The notes beneath the pieces are model-generated. The model was not told the DNA's origin and made no database searches. It saw only the letters and a list, made by a program, of their open reading frames with translations. The position numbers and the translations under genes are program-made. From assembly GCF_014203735.1 (NCBI RefSeq), contig NZ_JACHJQ010000010.1, positions 1 to 64,000 of the forward strand: 64,000 nucleotides of DNA, read 5' to 3'. Numbering within the stretch: position 1 is the stretch's first letter; the number at the start of each line of letters is the position of its first letter. The DNA comes from Actinophytocola algeriensis. GTDB taxonomy: Bacteria; Actinomycetota; Actinomycetes; Mycobacteriales; Pseudonocardiaceae. Shown here one piece after another: positions 8,105 to 15,282 of the stretch.

Positions 8105-8792
8105 TCAATGTCGTCGCCGGGAACCGCGTTGGGAGCCTCGGTAGGCGGGACCTCGCAACCGGTTGATCCACCCGGTGGGGGCGAACCCGGGCAGGGCGTT
8201 GACGACGACGTCGAACGCCGGGTCCTCGTCACTCGCCCGGTCGATGCGGAGGCCGGCCACCGGGCGCCACGGACCGGTGAGGTCGGCGACCATCACCGTC
8301 AGCACGAACCGTCGAGCGTGAACCCTGCCGGCCAGGGAAGCTGTGTCCGCGGGGATGCCCGGGTGGGTGTCGGGCACCGCGGCCAGGTACCGGTTCCTTC
8401 CTCCTATCCCGGTATGGCGGCAGCGAGGTGAACGTCGCCCTCGCGAAATCCCGCCTCGGCATGAGCACGTGCCGCAGGAGCACGGCGCGCCCAGTGGTGG
8501 ACAGCGCGATGTCCAAGGGAGCCCCCGGCCCACCCGCGTCCTCCACCCGCCACGCGAGCCCAAGCACGTCCGGCCAGTCTCGCGGGGTCGAGGTGGCCTT
8601 GGACAGCCGCGCCACGGCCCGGTAGGTCCTCGGCTCGTCCAACAGCGGAACGCCGTACGACGTCGTCGGCGTGACCGTGAACGTCGCCTCGAACGCCGCA
8701 CCGGCTGGGTGCAGCAGCCGGCTCCGGCGGATGGCGGCACCCCAGCTCGCCACCGAGGCGATGCCGTTGCCCAGCGCGTCCAGTGCGGTCAT
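8105..8792 (-). pseudogene. Catalase-like domain protein, single frameshift
   Basis: The frame from ATG 8792 gives a catalase-fold-like small protein: GAAFEATFTVTPTTSYGVPL, RTYRAVARLSKATSTPRDWP, then DIALSTTGRAVLLRHVLMPR and LPPYR. Register is lost at about 8400-8412; the remaining protein (RYLAAVPDTHPGIPADT to the end at 8105) is in the neighbouring frame. One inserted or missing base in a purine-rich run explains this. Related short proteins are annotated as catalase-like or phosphodiesterase and lack proven activity. A sigma-B/F-like promoter precedes it. It could be a true pseudogene or an assembly indel. Confidence 0.65.
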
Positions 8793-8801
8793 GGCGAGTG
8801 G

Positions 8802-8824
8802 CTACCCGTGGGGCCACTGGAAAC
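8802..8824 (-). promoter_or_regulatory. Sigma-B/F-like promoter upstream of the catalase-like pseudogene
   Basis: GTTT (8824-8821), 13 bases and GGGTAG (8807-8802) lie on the minus strand, 10 bases before the start codon at 8792. Confidence 0.4.
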
Positions 8825-8858
8825 CCGCGGTCGGCCAGAAACCCGAGAACGAGGGCCG

Positions 8859-9800
8859 TCACTCGACCAACGGTCTCAGGTCAGTGGGTGTGAGGTCGGT
8901 GCGGAAGCGGTGGATGCGCGGACGCAGTCTCGCGGTGAACGTCATCACCGTCGCCTCAGCCTCCGCCTCGACGACGAGCGTCGGGTGCACGGGCACGTAC
9001 TCGCTGCCCTCCTGCCCCAGCACCGTGGTCGGCAACCGCCGACGAGGCTCACCCGTCGGCGTGACGTAACGCGCCGCCTCGTCACGGAACATGGGCGGCA
9101 ACGGCAGGGACAACCCGATCGGCAACAGCACGCCCTCGGCGTCGGGGCGGGCGAGCAGCAGCGCCTCCGGGCGGGTGAGAGGCCCGGCAACGCCGACGAC
9201 CACGGCGTCGACCACGACTCTCTGCCGGACCTTCACCCAGTCACCGGTCCGGCCTGCCCGGTACCGGCTGTCGAACTTCTTCGCGACCACGCCCTCGATG
9301 CCGACCTCCGCCGACTCAGATCTCATCCACAGCTCCGTCGCGGCACGGTCCTGGATGGACGGTGTGAGCTGCAGTGGTGGCCTGGCCTCGGCGAACACCT
9401 TCTCGAGCCGGGCCCGCCGCACGGGGAGAGGCGTGCCGCGCACGTCGTCGTCTCCGACGGCGAGCAGGTCGAACGCGATGAAGTACACCTCCACACCCGC
9501 CGCGGCCCGGGCACGCGGCATCACAGCCAGTGACCCGAAGTCCAGCCGCCCCTCCCGCAGGGCGACCAGCTCCCCGTCCACCACCACATCACCCAGCGCA
9601 CGCGCGGCCGCCACGATCTCCGGGAACCGCGCCGCCAGGTCGTTGTTCCGGCGCGACTGCACCACCCCCAGCGCGGCGAACACCACTGCCCGCCACCCGT
9701 CGAACTTCGGCTCGTACACCCAGCCAGGCCCCGGCCCGGGAACCTCTCGGGCATCCCGGGCCAACACCAGCCCGACCGGCGGAACCAGCACACCCACCAC
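8859..9800 (-). CDS. ATP-dependent DNA ligase
   Basis: A 313-residue ATP-dependent DNA ligase. Motif I, with the lysine that becomes AMP-linked, is VYEPKFDGWRAVV (about residues 28-40); motif III-like VDGELVAL, then FIAFDLLAVG, and motif IV/V-like EGVVAKKFDSRYRAG and DWVKVRQR are in order. The last 100 residues form the OB-fold. The size fits the small LigC-like branch used in repair, not replication. It starts at GTG (9800), 9 bases after the stop of the preceding 60-residue gene, so they form an operon. Confidence 0.85.
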   Translation of the reverse strand: MVGVLVPPVGLVLARDAREVPGPGPGWVYEPKFDGWRAVVFAALGVVQSRRNNDLAARFPEIVAAARALGDVVVDGELVALREGRLDFGSLAVMPRARAAAGVEVYFIAFDLLAVGDDDVRGTPLPVRRARLEKVFAEARPPLQLTPSIQDRAATELWMRSESAEVGIEGVVAKKFDSRYRAGRTGDWVKVRQRVVVDAVVVGVAGPLTRPEALLLARPDAEGVLLPIGLSLPLPPMFRDEAARYVTPTGEPRRRLPTTVLGQEGSEYVPVHPTLVVEAEAEATVMTFTARLRPRIHRFRTDLTPTDLRPLVE

Positions 9801-9809
9801 GCACCGGCC

Positions 9810-9992
9810 CTACCGCGCCGCGTCCGGGGCGGTGCACTCGATCCGCAACGCCCAGAAACCATCGTCGCGCGGCACCCACTCGCCGACCCGGATGGGATGC
9901 CCCTCGTCGTCCTCGACCTCGACGAAACGAGGCGCCTCATGCAACGGAGGACCGTCGAAGACGATATTGATCACGTTCGGCTGCCAGGTCAT
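9810..9992 (-). CDS. Small hypothetical protein upstream of DNA ligase (60 aa)
   Basis: A 60-residue acidic protein (PHEAPRFVEVEDDEGH pattern, IRVGEWVPRDDGFWALRI). Similar short proteins often precede LigC-like ligases in actinomycetes; their function is unknown. The ATG at 9992 is chosen because the residues before it (up to 10097) look non-coding and contain a palindrome. It is co-transcribed with the ligase. Confidence 0.6.
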   Translation of the reverse strand: MTWQPNVINIVFDGPPLHEAPRFVEVEDDEGHPIRVGEWVPRDDGFWALRIECTAPDAAR

Positions 9993-10007
9993 CGTCGACC
10001 ACCTGCT

Positions 10008-10028
10008 CACTGTCTCAATCAGACAGTG
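10008..10028. promoter_or_regulatory. 21-base palindrome upstream of the ligase operon
   Basis: Perfect 8-base arms CACTGTCT and AGACAGTG flank a 5-base centre, ending 15 bases before the start codon of the 60-residue gene. It is placed like an operator that would block transcription or translation start. The regulator is not known. Confidence 0.45.
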
Positions 10029-10469
10029 TGCGACCGGACGACGTACCCCGCACGACCGCCATCGTCTCGACCACTCCAACGGACCGGCTGAGCACACAGC
10101 GTGTCGCTATGAGCGCCAACGCGGCCGGGCTAGCTCCACGCGCCCAGATACTGCCAGCAGGCCCGCAGCGGTGTAGCGGTCCACATCGGAGCTTCCTGCA
10201 TCCGGTCAGGACACATCAGACGCCACCATCTCCTGCCGGCTACTCGTCGCACTTCGCGCACATGGCTGCAGCGCTCGCCGAGTACGTCGACGCTACGGGA
10301 GGCAGTCGGAGTACCTGCGGATGCAGCTGGCCGACGCCCGGGTGCTTCCCCTCTCAGAGCACTCTGACCGTGGTTGTCCCATGCCGTCGGCGGTTCGCAT
10401 GCCCCGGACTTTCGCATCGCGTGTGCTGAGGTCGTGTAGCTGGGAGGCCGACGGGTACACCCCGGGCGC
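10029..10469. other. No supportable gene; probably decayed sequence
   Basis: About 440 bases with no convincing frame on either strand. A short + frame (AHMAAALAEYVDAT, then a shift to YLRMQLADARVLPLSEHSDR) looks protein-like but is broken and unrecognised. No tRNA-like or repeat structure was seen. Confidence 0.45.
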
Positions 10470-10980
10470 ATGCCACTCGAGGAGACTGCGGGCGACTCGG
10501 CGTCGTTCATCGGCACGGCGACGACGTTGATCCGGTTGGGCGGGTTCACGCTGCTGACGGACCCGAACTTCCTGCACCGGGGGCAGTGGTCGTACTTCGG
10601 GTAGGGACTGTTCTCCCGCAGGCGCACGGCGGGTCCGCTGAACCTGCTGCTGCCGGACCTGATGGGGTCCGAGCTGGGAGTACCGGGCGAGCCGGGACGC
10701 TACACCCCTGCAGATCTACATCTCCGGCGCACCGTCTACCACCAGGACCTCGCCAGGATCGGCGAGCGCTTCCCAGACCTCGACCTCGCCCTGCTGCACC
10801 TGGGCGGCACTCGCGTGCTCGGCGTGCTGCTGTCGATGGACCACAAGCAGGGTGCCGACCTGTTCGAACTGCTCCACCCCGCCCGCGCGGTGCCCATGGG
10901 GCGACGTCGGGTGGCGCGTTCATGCCGTGGACCTGCCGGGTGAACAGGTCTCTTTCAGCCGCGAGAACTCCGGGTCATGA
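10470..10980 (+). pseudogene. Metallo-beta-lactamase-fold hydrolase, degraded
   Basis: The + strand reads SASFIGTATTLIRLGGF, TLLTDPNFLHRGQ up to a TAG at 10602, as in the first strands of MBL-fold hydrolases (UlaG-like). Text resumes after the stop (GLFSRRRT, LLLPDL), then jumps to the C-terminal part (YHQDLARIGERFPDLDLALL, HLGGTRVLGVLLSMD), and after another shift ends GWRVHAVDLPGEQVSFS with TGA at 10978-10980. The central block with the HxHxDH zinc ligands is deleted, so no activity can remain. Confidence 0.7.
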
Positions 10981-11313
10981 CACCGCGACCGCGGCCTGCC
11001 AGTACCGGTGGAACGCTTCCCGCCTCGACGTGCCTGCAGGACCGTCGCGCCTGTCACCGGTCGGTTCGTCGGGATCGCGGCCGGCCATGCCGCACAAGGC
11101 GAGGAAGACCGTGACGGCCATGTCCCAGGTGAGGGGAACAGCGAGGCCCACCAGCATCCGGCGGACGGTCTCCTTGCTCACCGTTCCCGGCAGACCGGGA
11201 TGAGCATCTATCCATTCCTCGATCGCCGTCAACGGCGGGCGACCGGCCTGCTCATAACAGGAGAACAAGGCGCTGACCAACCTCCGGCGTGGACCTTCCG
11301 GCAGGTCAGGCAT
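10975..11313 (-). CDS. Putative regulatory protein with KETVRRML-type N-terminal domain
   Basis: A 112-residue protein. Residues 1-75 match a small helical domain found at the N terminus of many Pseudonocardiaceae regulators and NACHT/WD-repeat proteins (a pattern such as LPGTVSKETVRRMLVG, then a hydrophobic helix WDMAVTVFLALCGMAG). Here it stands alone with a short tail, so it may be a DNA- or partner-binding adaptor, or a truncated larger regulator. ATG 11313 is chosen at MPDLPEGPRRRL. Its 3' end overlaps the MBL pseudogene by 6 bases. Confidence 0.55.
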   Translation of the reverse strand: MPDLPEGPRRRLVSALFSCYEQAGRPPLTAIEEWIDAHPGLPGTVSKETVRRMLVGLAVPLTWDMAVTVFLALCGMAGRDPDEPTGDRRDGPAGTSRREAFHRYWQAAVAVS

Positions 11314-11459
11314 GGAAATTGACGCCACGACCGACCTCCCGACGATCTTGAATCTGTTCGGCCATACCCGTGATTCGAGTACCTCTTGCTTCCCGGCGGT
11401 ACACGCGCCGCCCGGGGAGCGTTTCCGCGGCGGGCGCACCAGCAAGACAGGGCGACACC

Positions 11460-11484
11460 GTTTGCGGTGACCGGCAGCGGGTAG
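11460..11484 (+). promoter_or_regulatory. Sigma-B/F-like promoter
   Basis: GTTT (11460-11463), 15 bases and GGGTAG (11479-11484) lie 32 bases before the GTG start at 11517. Confidence 0.5.
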
Positions 11485-11516
11485 CCGCTGACTTCGACGG
11501 GGCCGAGGAGGGATCT

Positions 11517-11885
11517 GTGAACACCGACCACGAACCCACGACGAGGGACACCGCGGGCGGCGACCGTCCGGCACTGGCGGACTACGACCAGTTGCCGCTC
11601 GGCGACCTGCGGCATCGCATCCGTGCACTCGACGAGGAAGCGTTGTCCGGGCTCATCGACCACGAGCGCGAGCACGGCGACCGCACTCCGGTGCTCGAGG
11701 TGCTGCGGTCCCGCATGGCCGAACTCGAGAACGGCGCCGAGCCGTCGCCCGGCGACCCGAACCGGTCCCCGGGAGTGGACCACACCGCCGGGGACTCCCC
11801 CGTGCAGCCCGGCACGGCCGCGGAACCGAACACCCCGCTGCGCAACGGTCTCGCCGAGCAGACCCCGGCCCGCGGACGCCCGTAG
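11517..11885 (+). CDS. Small acidic protein with YDxLPLGDLRHRIR motif
   Basis: A 122-residue, strongly acidic protein. Residues about 20-70 carry the helical motif ADYDQLPLGDLRHRIRAL and ALSGLIDHEREHGDRTPV seen in short actinomycete proteins of unknown function (DUF8129-like). The C-terminal half is rich in P, G, D and T and probably disordered. GTG 11517 is preferred because GAGGAGG lies 4 bases upstream. A stress-type promoter precedes it, which suggests induction under stress. Confidence 0.65.
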   Translation: MNTDHEPTTRDTAGGDRPALADYDQLPLGDLRHRIRALDEEALSGLIDHEREHGDRTPVLEVLRSRMAELENGAEPSPGDPNRSPGVDHTAGDSPVQPGTAAEPNTPLRNGLAEQTPARGRP

Positions 11886-12099
11886 CACGTCCGGCCCCCG
11901 GCGCGGCCCGCGGGCGCTGTCCTGCCCGGGCGGGGCCGCTGGGCGGTGCCCGTCGCGTGGCTGCCCGCGTCGGGCACCGCCCATTCCGCGTTTGCCCCGG
12001 AGGTATGCGAGGTACCGCCGTGACGTCACAGTCGGCGTCCACCACCGGGCGATGTAGCGACAGGAACACGAGTTTGGCTCCGCACCGCCAGGCAGCAAA

Positions 12100-12550
12100 G
12101 GGTTGGTGGTCCGGCCATGGCGTCAGCGACGCACCGGGCGCCGTACAGGCCTACTCCTTCGGAACCCGCCGTGTCCACCGCGCGGACGTCCGGCTGACAG
12201 CCATGCGGGCGCTGCTCGAGCGGTGGCCCGACGACGTCGATGCGGCGCCCCGGTCGGCCACTGGGCCGTCGAGGGCCGTCACGACCGCCGGGTCATCGGC
12301 GGCGCGAGCCTGCTCCCTCTGCCGCCGGGCAATGTCGGTCTGGAGATCGCGTGGCAGCCCAACCTCGCCGTCGACGTCGACCATGACGGGCACGTGGCCG
12401 AGGTCGTCTCCACCGCCCCCTCGAGATCGGGCTCGGGGCGGGCACGCTCGACCTGCCGTCGGCCACGACCATGGTTACGGCATGGCACGTCCAGCAAGAC
12501 TGCCCTGATCGCCGTCAACGCTACGCCGAAGCCAGGACGTCCATCGGGCA
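12100..12550 (+). pseudogene. GNAT N-acetyltransferase remnant
   Basis: Fragments in three frames follow the order of a RimJ-type acetyltransferase: VVRPWRQ, then MRALLERWPDDVDA, then GHWAVEGRHDRRVIGGASLL and LPPGNVGLEIAWQPN. The acetyl-CoA loop and C terminus are not recognisable. Multiple shifts make this a clear relic. Confidence 0.5.
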
Positions 12551-12560
12551 CCGGCCTCGG

Positions 12561-13017
12561 TCAGTGGGGAGCGCGACGAATCCGCCCGCCCGGGCCGCGC
12601 GTAGCTCGCGAGCCGCGTCGCCAGACCGCCGTCCCCACCGCCATCCACGCCGCAGACCGGCGGCACGACGGGCGCAGGCTGGCCGAAACTCCGGTGCCGG
12701 TCAAAAGGTCGCGGACCCACGCGGCGACCACCGCGGGAGCGGGCAGCACGTCCCGGCCGAGATAGGCCACCACCAGCAGGTCCTCACCGCTGTGGGTCTC
12801 GATGGCGGCCGACCAACCGTGTCTCTCCTCCCACAGGAGCGCCACATCCCGGTCGGGAAAGCGGCGCAACCGTCTATCCAGGGCGATGTAGGCGGGAGAC
12901 CACGTCGTCGGCCTGCACGTACCAGCACTCCCCAGTCAACCCGAGGGCCTCGTTCACCAGCCGGACGTACCGCCGCAGTGCACGCAGCACAGTGTCGTCG
13001 TCGAAGTACAGGTCCAT
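12561..13017 (-). pseudogene. DUF6292 family protein, one-base frameshift
   Basis: From ATG 13017 the frame reads MDLYFDDDTVLRALRRYVRL, ALGLTGECWYVQADDVVS and then shifts. Removing one G from the GGG run at 12894-12896 restores AYIALDRRLRRFPDRDVALL and WEERHGWSAAIETH, EDLLVVAYLGRDVLPAP. The restored protein is a standard DUF6292 domain. The family, frequent in Pseudonocardiaceae, has no known function. A homopolymer indel leaves open a sequencing error. Confidence 0.65.
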
Positions 13018-13155
13018 CACGTCATCGCCGTCCTTACGCCGGGTGCATGACAGCGCCGACTGCTTGACGCACAGCCGCAATACCCCCGAACGGGTGAACC
13101 CCAACGCCGACAATGATCTGTTCCGATCAGTGGCCTGCGGCCCTCCCACTCGTTG

Positions 13156-13209
13156 TCAGGTCAGTGGTTGGCCGCCGGTCAGGCCGAGCACCTCGCCGGT
13201 GACGATGAC
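13156..13209 (-). pseudogene. Short-chain dehydrogenase C-terminal tail
   Basis: The minus strand reads VIVTGEVLGLTGGQPLT and a stop. This is the usual C-terminal strand of SDR reductases (TGxVxxxxGG). Only about 17 residues survive. Confidence 0.5.
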
Positions 13210-13214
13210 CTACC

Positions 13215-13355
13215 GTGCTCGTGGTCGCCGACCCCAACCACGACGTCCTGGTCGTGCATCCGCTCACCGCGCTGGACACAATGATCACCACCTACCACGC
13301 CTCCCTCACCACGGTCGGCAACAGCAACGGCAGCCGAGCAGGTGACGAGCGATGA
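13215..13355 (+). CDS. Possible small protein coupled to the integrase remnant
   Basis: A 46-residue frame (VLVVADPNHDVLVVHPLTAL, then DTMITTYHASLTTVG) with a good codon pattern ends in an ATGA overlap with the integrase remnant. It may be a complete small regulator or the 3' end of a larger gene. No ribosome-binding site was seen. Function unknown. Confidence 0.4.
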   Translation: MLVVADPNHDVLVVHPLTALDTMITTYHASLTTVGNSNGSRAGDER

Positions 13356-13826
13356 CCACGAACCTGTCCGACACGAACAACGCGGCCAGCGTCGCGACGG
13401 AACGCGAACTGGTCACGGCCGCGCGGATGATGCTGCAACGAGATCAAGCAGTTCGCCGAGGAGATCAAAGCCAACGCCGTCCAGCGCCGCAACTCACGCG
13501 GCGGGCGCGGCACCGCCGAGAACTTCATCGCAGCCCTGCGCTGCATCTACCGGCACGCCGAGGACGACGAGCTGATCAAGCCCGACGAGAACCCGGCCCG
13601 CCGGACCGCCAAGCTCCGACGGCAGGGCTCGGTCCGGCACGCCCTGTCCGACACCCAGATGAGTGAAATCAACTTCTACGCCGGCACCACCGGCGACGAC
13701 CCGGAACTCGACACGCTCCTGGTGCGGCGGCACACCGAGTCGGCCTGCCGCACCGGCGGCACCCTGGCCCTGCGCCCCCGCGACCTGAACAAGGACCAGT
13801 GCCTCATCTACCTCCGAGAGAATTGA
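13352..13826 (+). pseudogene. Tyrosine recombinase (integrase), internally deleted and truncated
   Basis: The start MTTNLSDTNNAASVATEREL, VTAARMMLQR is followed, after a shift at about 13440, by EIKQFAEEIKANAVQRRNSR, FIAALRCIYRHAEDD, ARRTAKLRRQGSVRHALSDT and HTESACRTGGTLALRPRDL. The last holds the first catalytic arginine of a tyrosine recombinase. The frame ends at LIYLREN, so the His/Arg/Tyr part of the active site is gone, and about 50 residues of the core-binding domain are missing at the shift. This is a relic of an integrated element. Confidence 0.7.
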
Positions 13827-13935
13827 CGGCTCTGGCGCACTTTGTGGGATGCGGTGGATCCCCGGCGAGCACGGGTTTTGCGGCTTTGCCACGAACTGAG
13901 GTCCTCGCAATGCCGCCAAAGTCTGGGCAGTCCCG
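13827..13935. other. Junction sequence after integrase truncation
   Basis: These 109 bases between the broken integrase and the esterase gene hold no gene. Because the integrase is cut cleanly here, this may be the edge of a past insertion; no paired inverted repeat was found in the window. Confidence 0.3.
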
Positions 13936-15249
13936 TCAGACGCGGCGGTGGGTGAAGCGCTGGTTGGGGTTGCCGCTGTAGGTGTACTGGGAGATGCGGG
14001 CGCCGTCGGCGGTCGAGTACTCCCAGACGTCCAGGGCCAGGCCGGTCGCCCGGTTGACGAGGCTGACCACGTCACCACCGTGGTCGACCACGCGCCAGTG
14101 CTGAACGGTGGCGCCGGTGTCGGCCTGTTGGACGATGTCCGCTCCGTTCGCGGTGCCCGTCGACTCGAGGAACAGGCCACTGTGCCGGGCCTTCACGCGG
14201 ACGTGGCCGTCGCCGGTGTCGACGAACTCGAACTGCTGGTTGGGGCCGCTGTTGGTGGTCCGCTGGACGAGCAGTGCGCCGGCGGTCGTGGAGGCCGCGT
14301 TGATCTCGGCGGCCTTGCCGCTGTGCTGAGCCACCAGGGTGTAGGGACCCGGGCCGCCGGGCGAGCTGCCCAGCTGGGCTTCCCACCTGGTGTTGGACCC
14401 GGCCGCGGCGGCCGGAAGGCGGTCCCGTGCCGCGGTGTCGCCGTACATGGTCCAGCGGGCCCACTCGACGACGGTGTTCGGGAAACGGTTGTCGCTCCAG
14501 AAGCTGGTGTGGCTGCCGCCGACGAAGGTGAGGAACGCCTTCGGCCAGGCCATCTCCGTGTACGCCTGCCGGGCCGAGGAGTACTGCGTGGTCGAGTCCC
14601 GGTCGCCGTGGACGAACAGGACCTTGGCGGAGACCGAGGCGGCGGGGTTGCCCATGTCCACACAGGACTGCGGGTTGGCGGAGACGATCCGGCTGTCGGG
14701 CCAGGACGTCAGCAGGCCGTGCGTGACCATGCCGCCCAGGGAATGGCCCGCGACGCCGACACCGACGCCGGTGTCGATGTGCCCGGCCAGCGGACCGCTC
14801 GCGTTGAGCGCGAGGGTGTTGGTGAGGATCTGCGAGACGTCCTTGGACGTGTTGCCGTTGTTGACATCGGTGAAGTTGTGGTTGAAGTGCGGGGCGGGGA
14901 CGATGAACCCCGCCGCGGCCAGGGCCCGGATGATGAACAGCGAGTTCTGCGGGCTGCTTCCGAAGCCGTGGGTGAAGTTGTGGACGGGGAAGACGCCGCC
15001 TGCGACCGGGGCGCTCGTCACCGGGTTGCCGCCGGGGGTGCCGGTGGCCGGGTAGTAGACGTAGGTGGTGCACGGGCGGTTGCCGCGGGTCCAGTCATAC
15101 CGGCGCACGCCGACCGCGAACGGCGTGGTCGGCGCCGTGTCCAGCGGTCCGACGGCGGCCGGCGCCGGTCCTGCGCCGAGCAGGGACAGGCCCACGCCCG
15201 CCGCTCCGGCCGCGCTCACACTGAGGAATGTCCGCCGTTGCATGGTCAT
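13936..15249 (-). CDS. Secreted alpha/beta hydrolase with C-terminal RICIN lectin domain
   Basis: A 437-residue protein with a Tat-type signal ([20 protein letters not shown]). Residues about 45-290 are an alpha/beta hydrolase of the PET-hydrolase/chlorophyllase-like type: oxyanion region NFTHGFGSS, nucleophile elbow GHSLGG (Ser170), acid in HGDRDSTT, and histidine in GGSHTSFW. Residues about 300-437 are a beta-trefoil RICIN domain with QxW-like repeats (FEFVDTGDGHVRVKARHSG, VQHWRVVDHGG, LDVWEYSTADGARISQY). It is probably an esterase that removes acyl groups from a plant polysaccharide. It is the last gene of the pectin-lyase operon, 33 bases after the GH53 gene, with AGGAG before ATG 15249. 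Confidence 0.8.
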   Translation of the reverse strand: MTMQRRTFLSVSAAGAAGVGLSLLGAGPAPAAVGPLDTAPTTPFAVGVRRYDWTRGNRPCTTYVYYPATGTPGGNPVTSAPVAGGVFPVHNFTHGFGSSPQNSLFIIRALAAAGFIVPAPHFNHNFTDVNNGNTSKDVSQILTNTLALNASGPLAGHIDTGVGVGVAGHSLGGMVTHGLLTSWPDSRIVSANPQSCVDMGNPAASVSAKVLFVHGDRDSTTQYSSARQAYTEMAWPKAFLTFVGGSHTSFWSDNRFPNTVVEWARWTMYGDTAARDRLPAAAAGSNTRWEAQLGSSPGGPGPYTLVAQHSGKAAEINAASTTAGALLVQRTTNSGPNQQFEFVDTGDGHVRVKARHSGLFLESTGTANGADIVQQADTGATVQHWRVVDHGGDVVSLVNRATGLALDVWEYSTADGARISQYTYSGNPNQRFTHRRV

Positions 15250-15282
15250 GGATGACTCCTTGGGTGCAAGGGATACGCGTTG

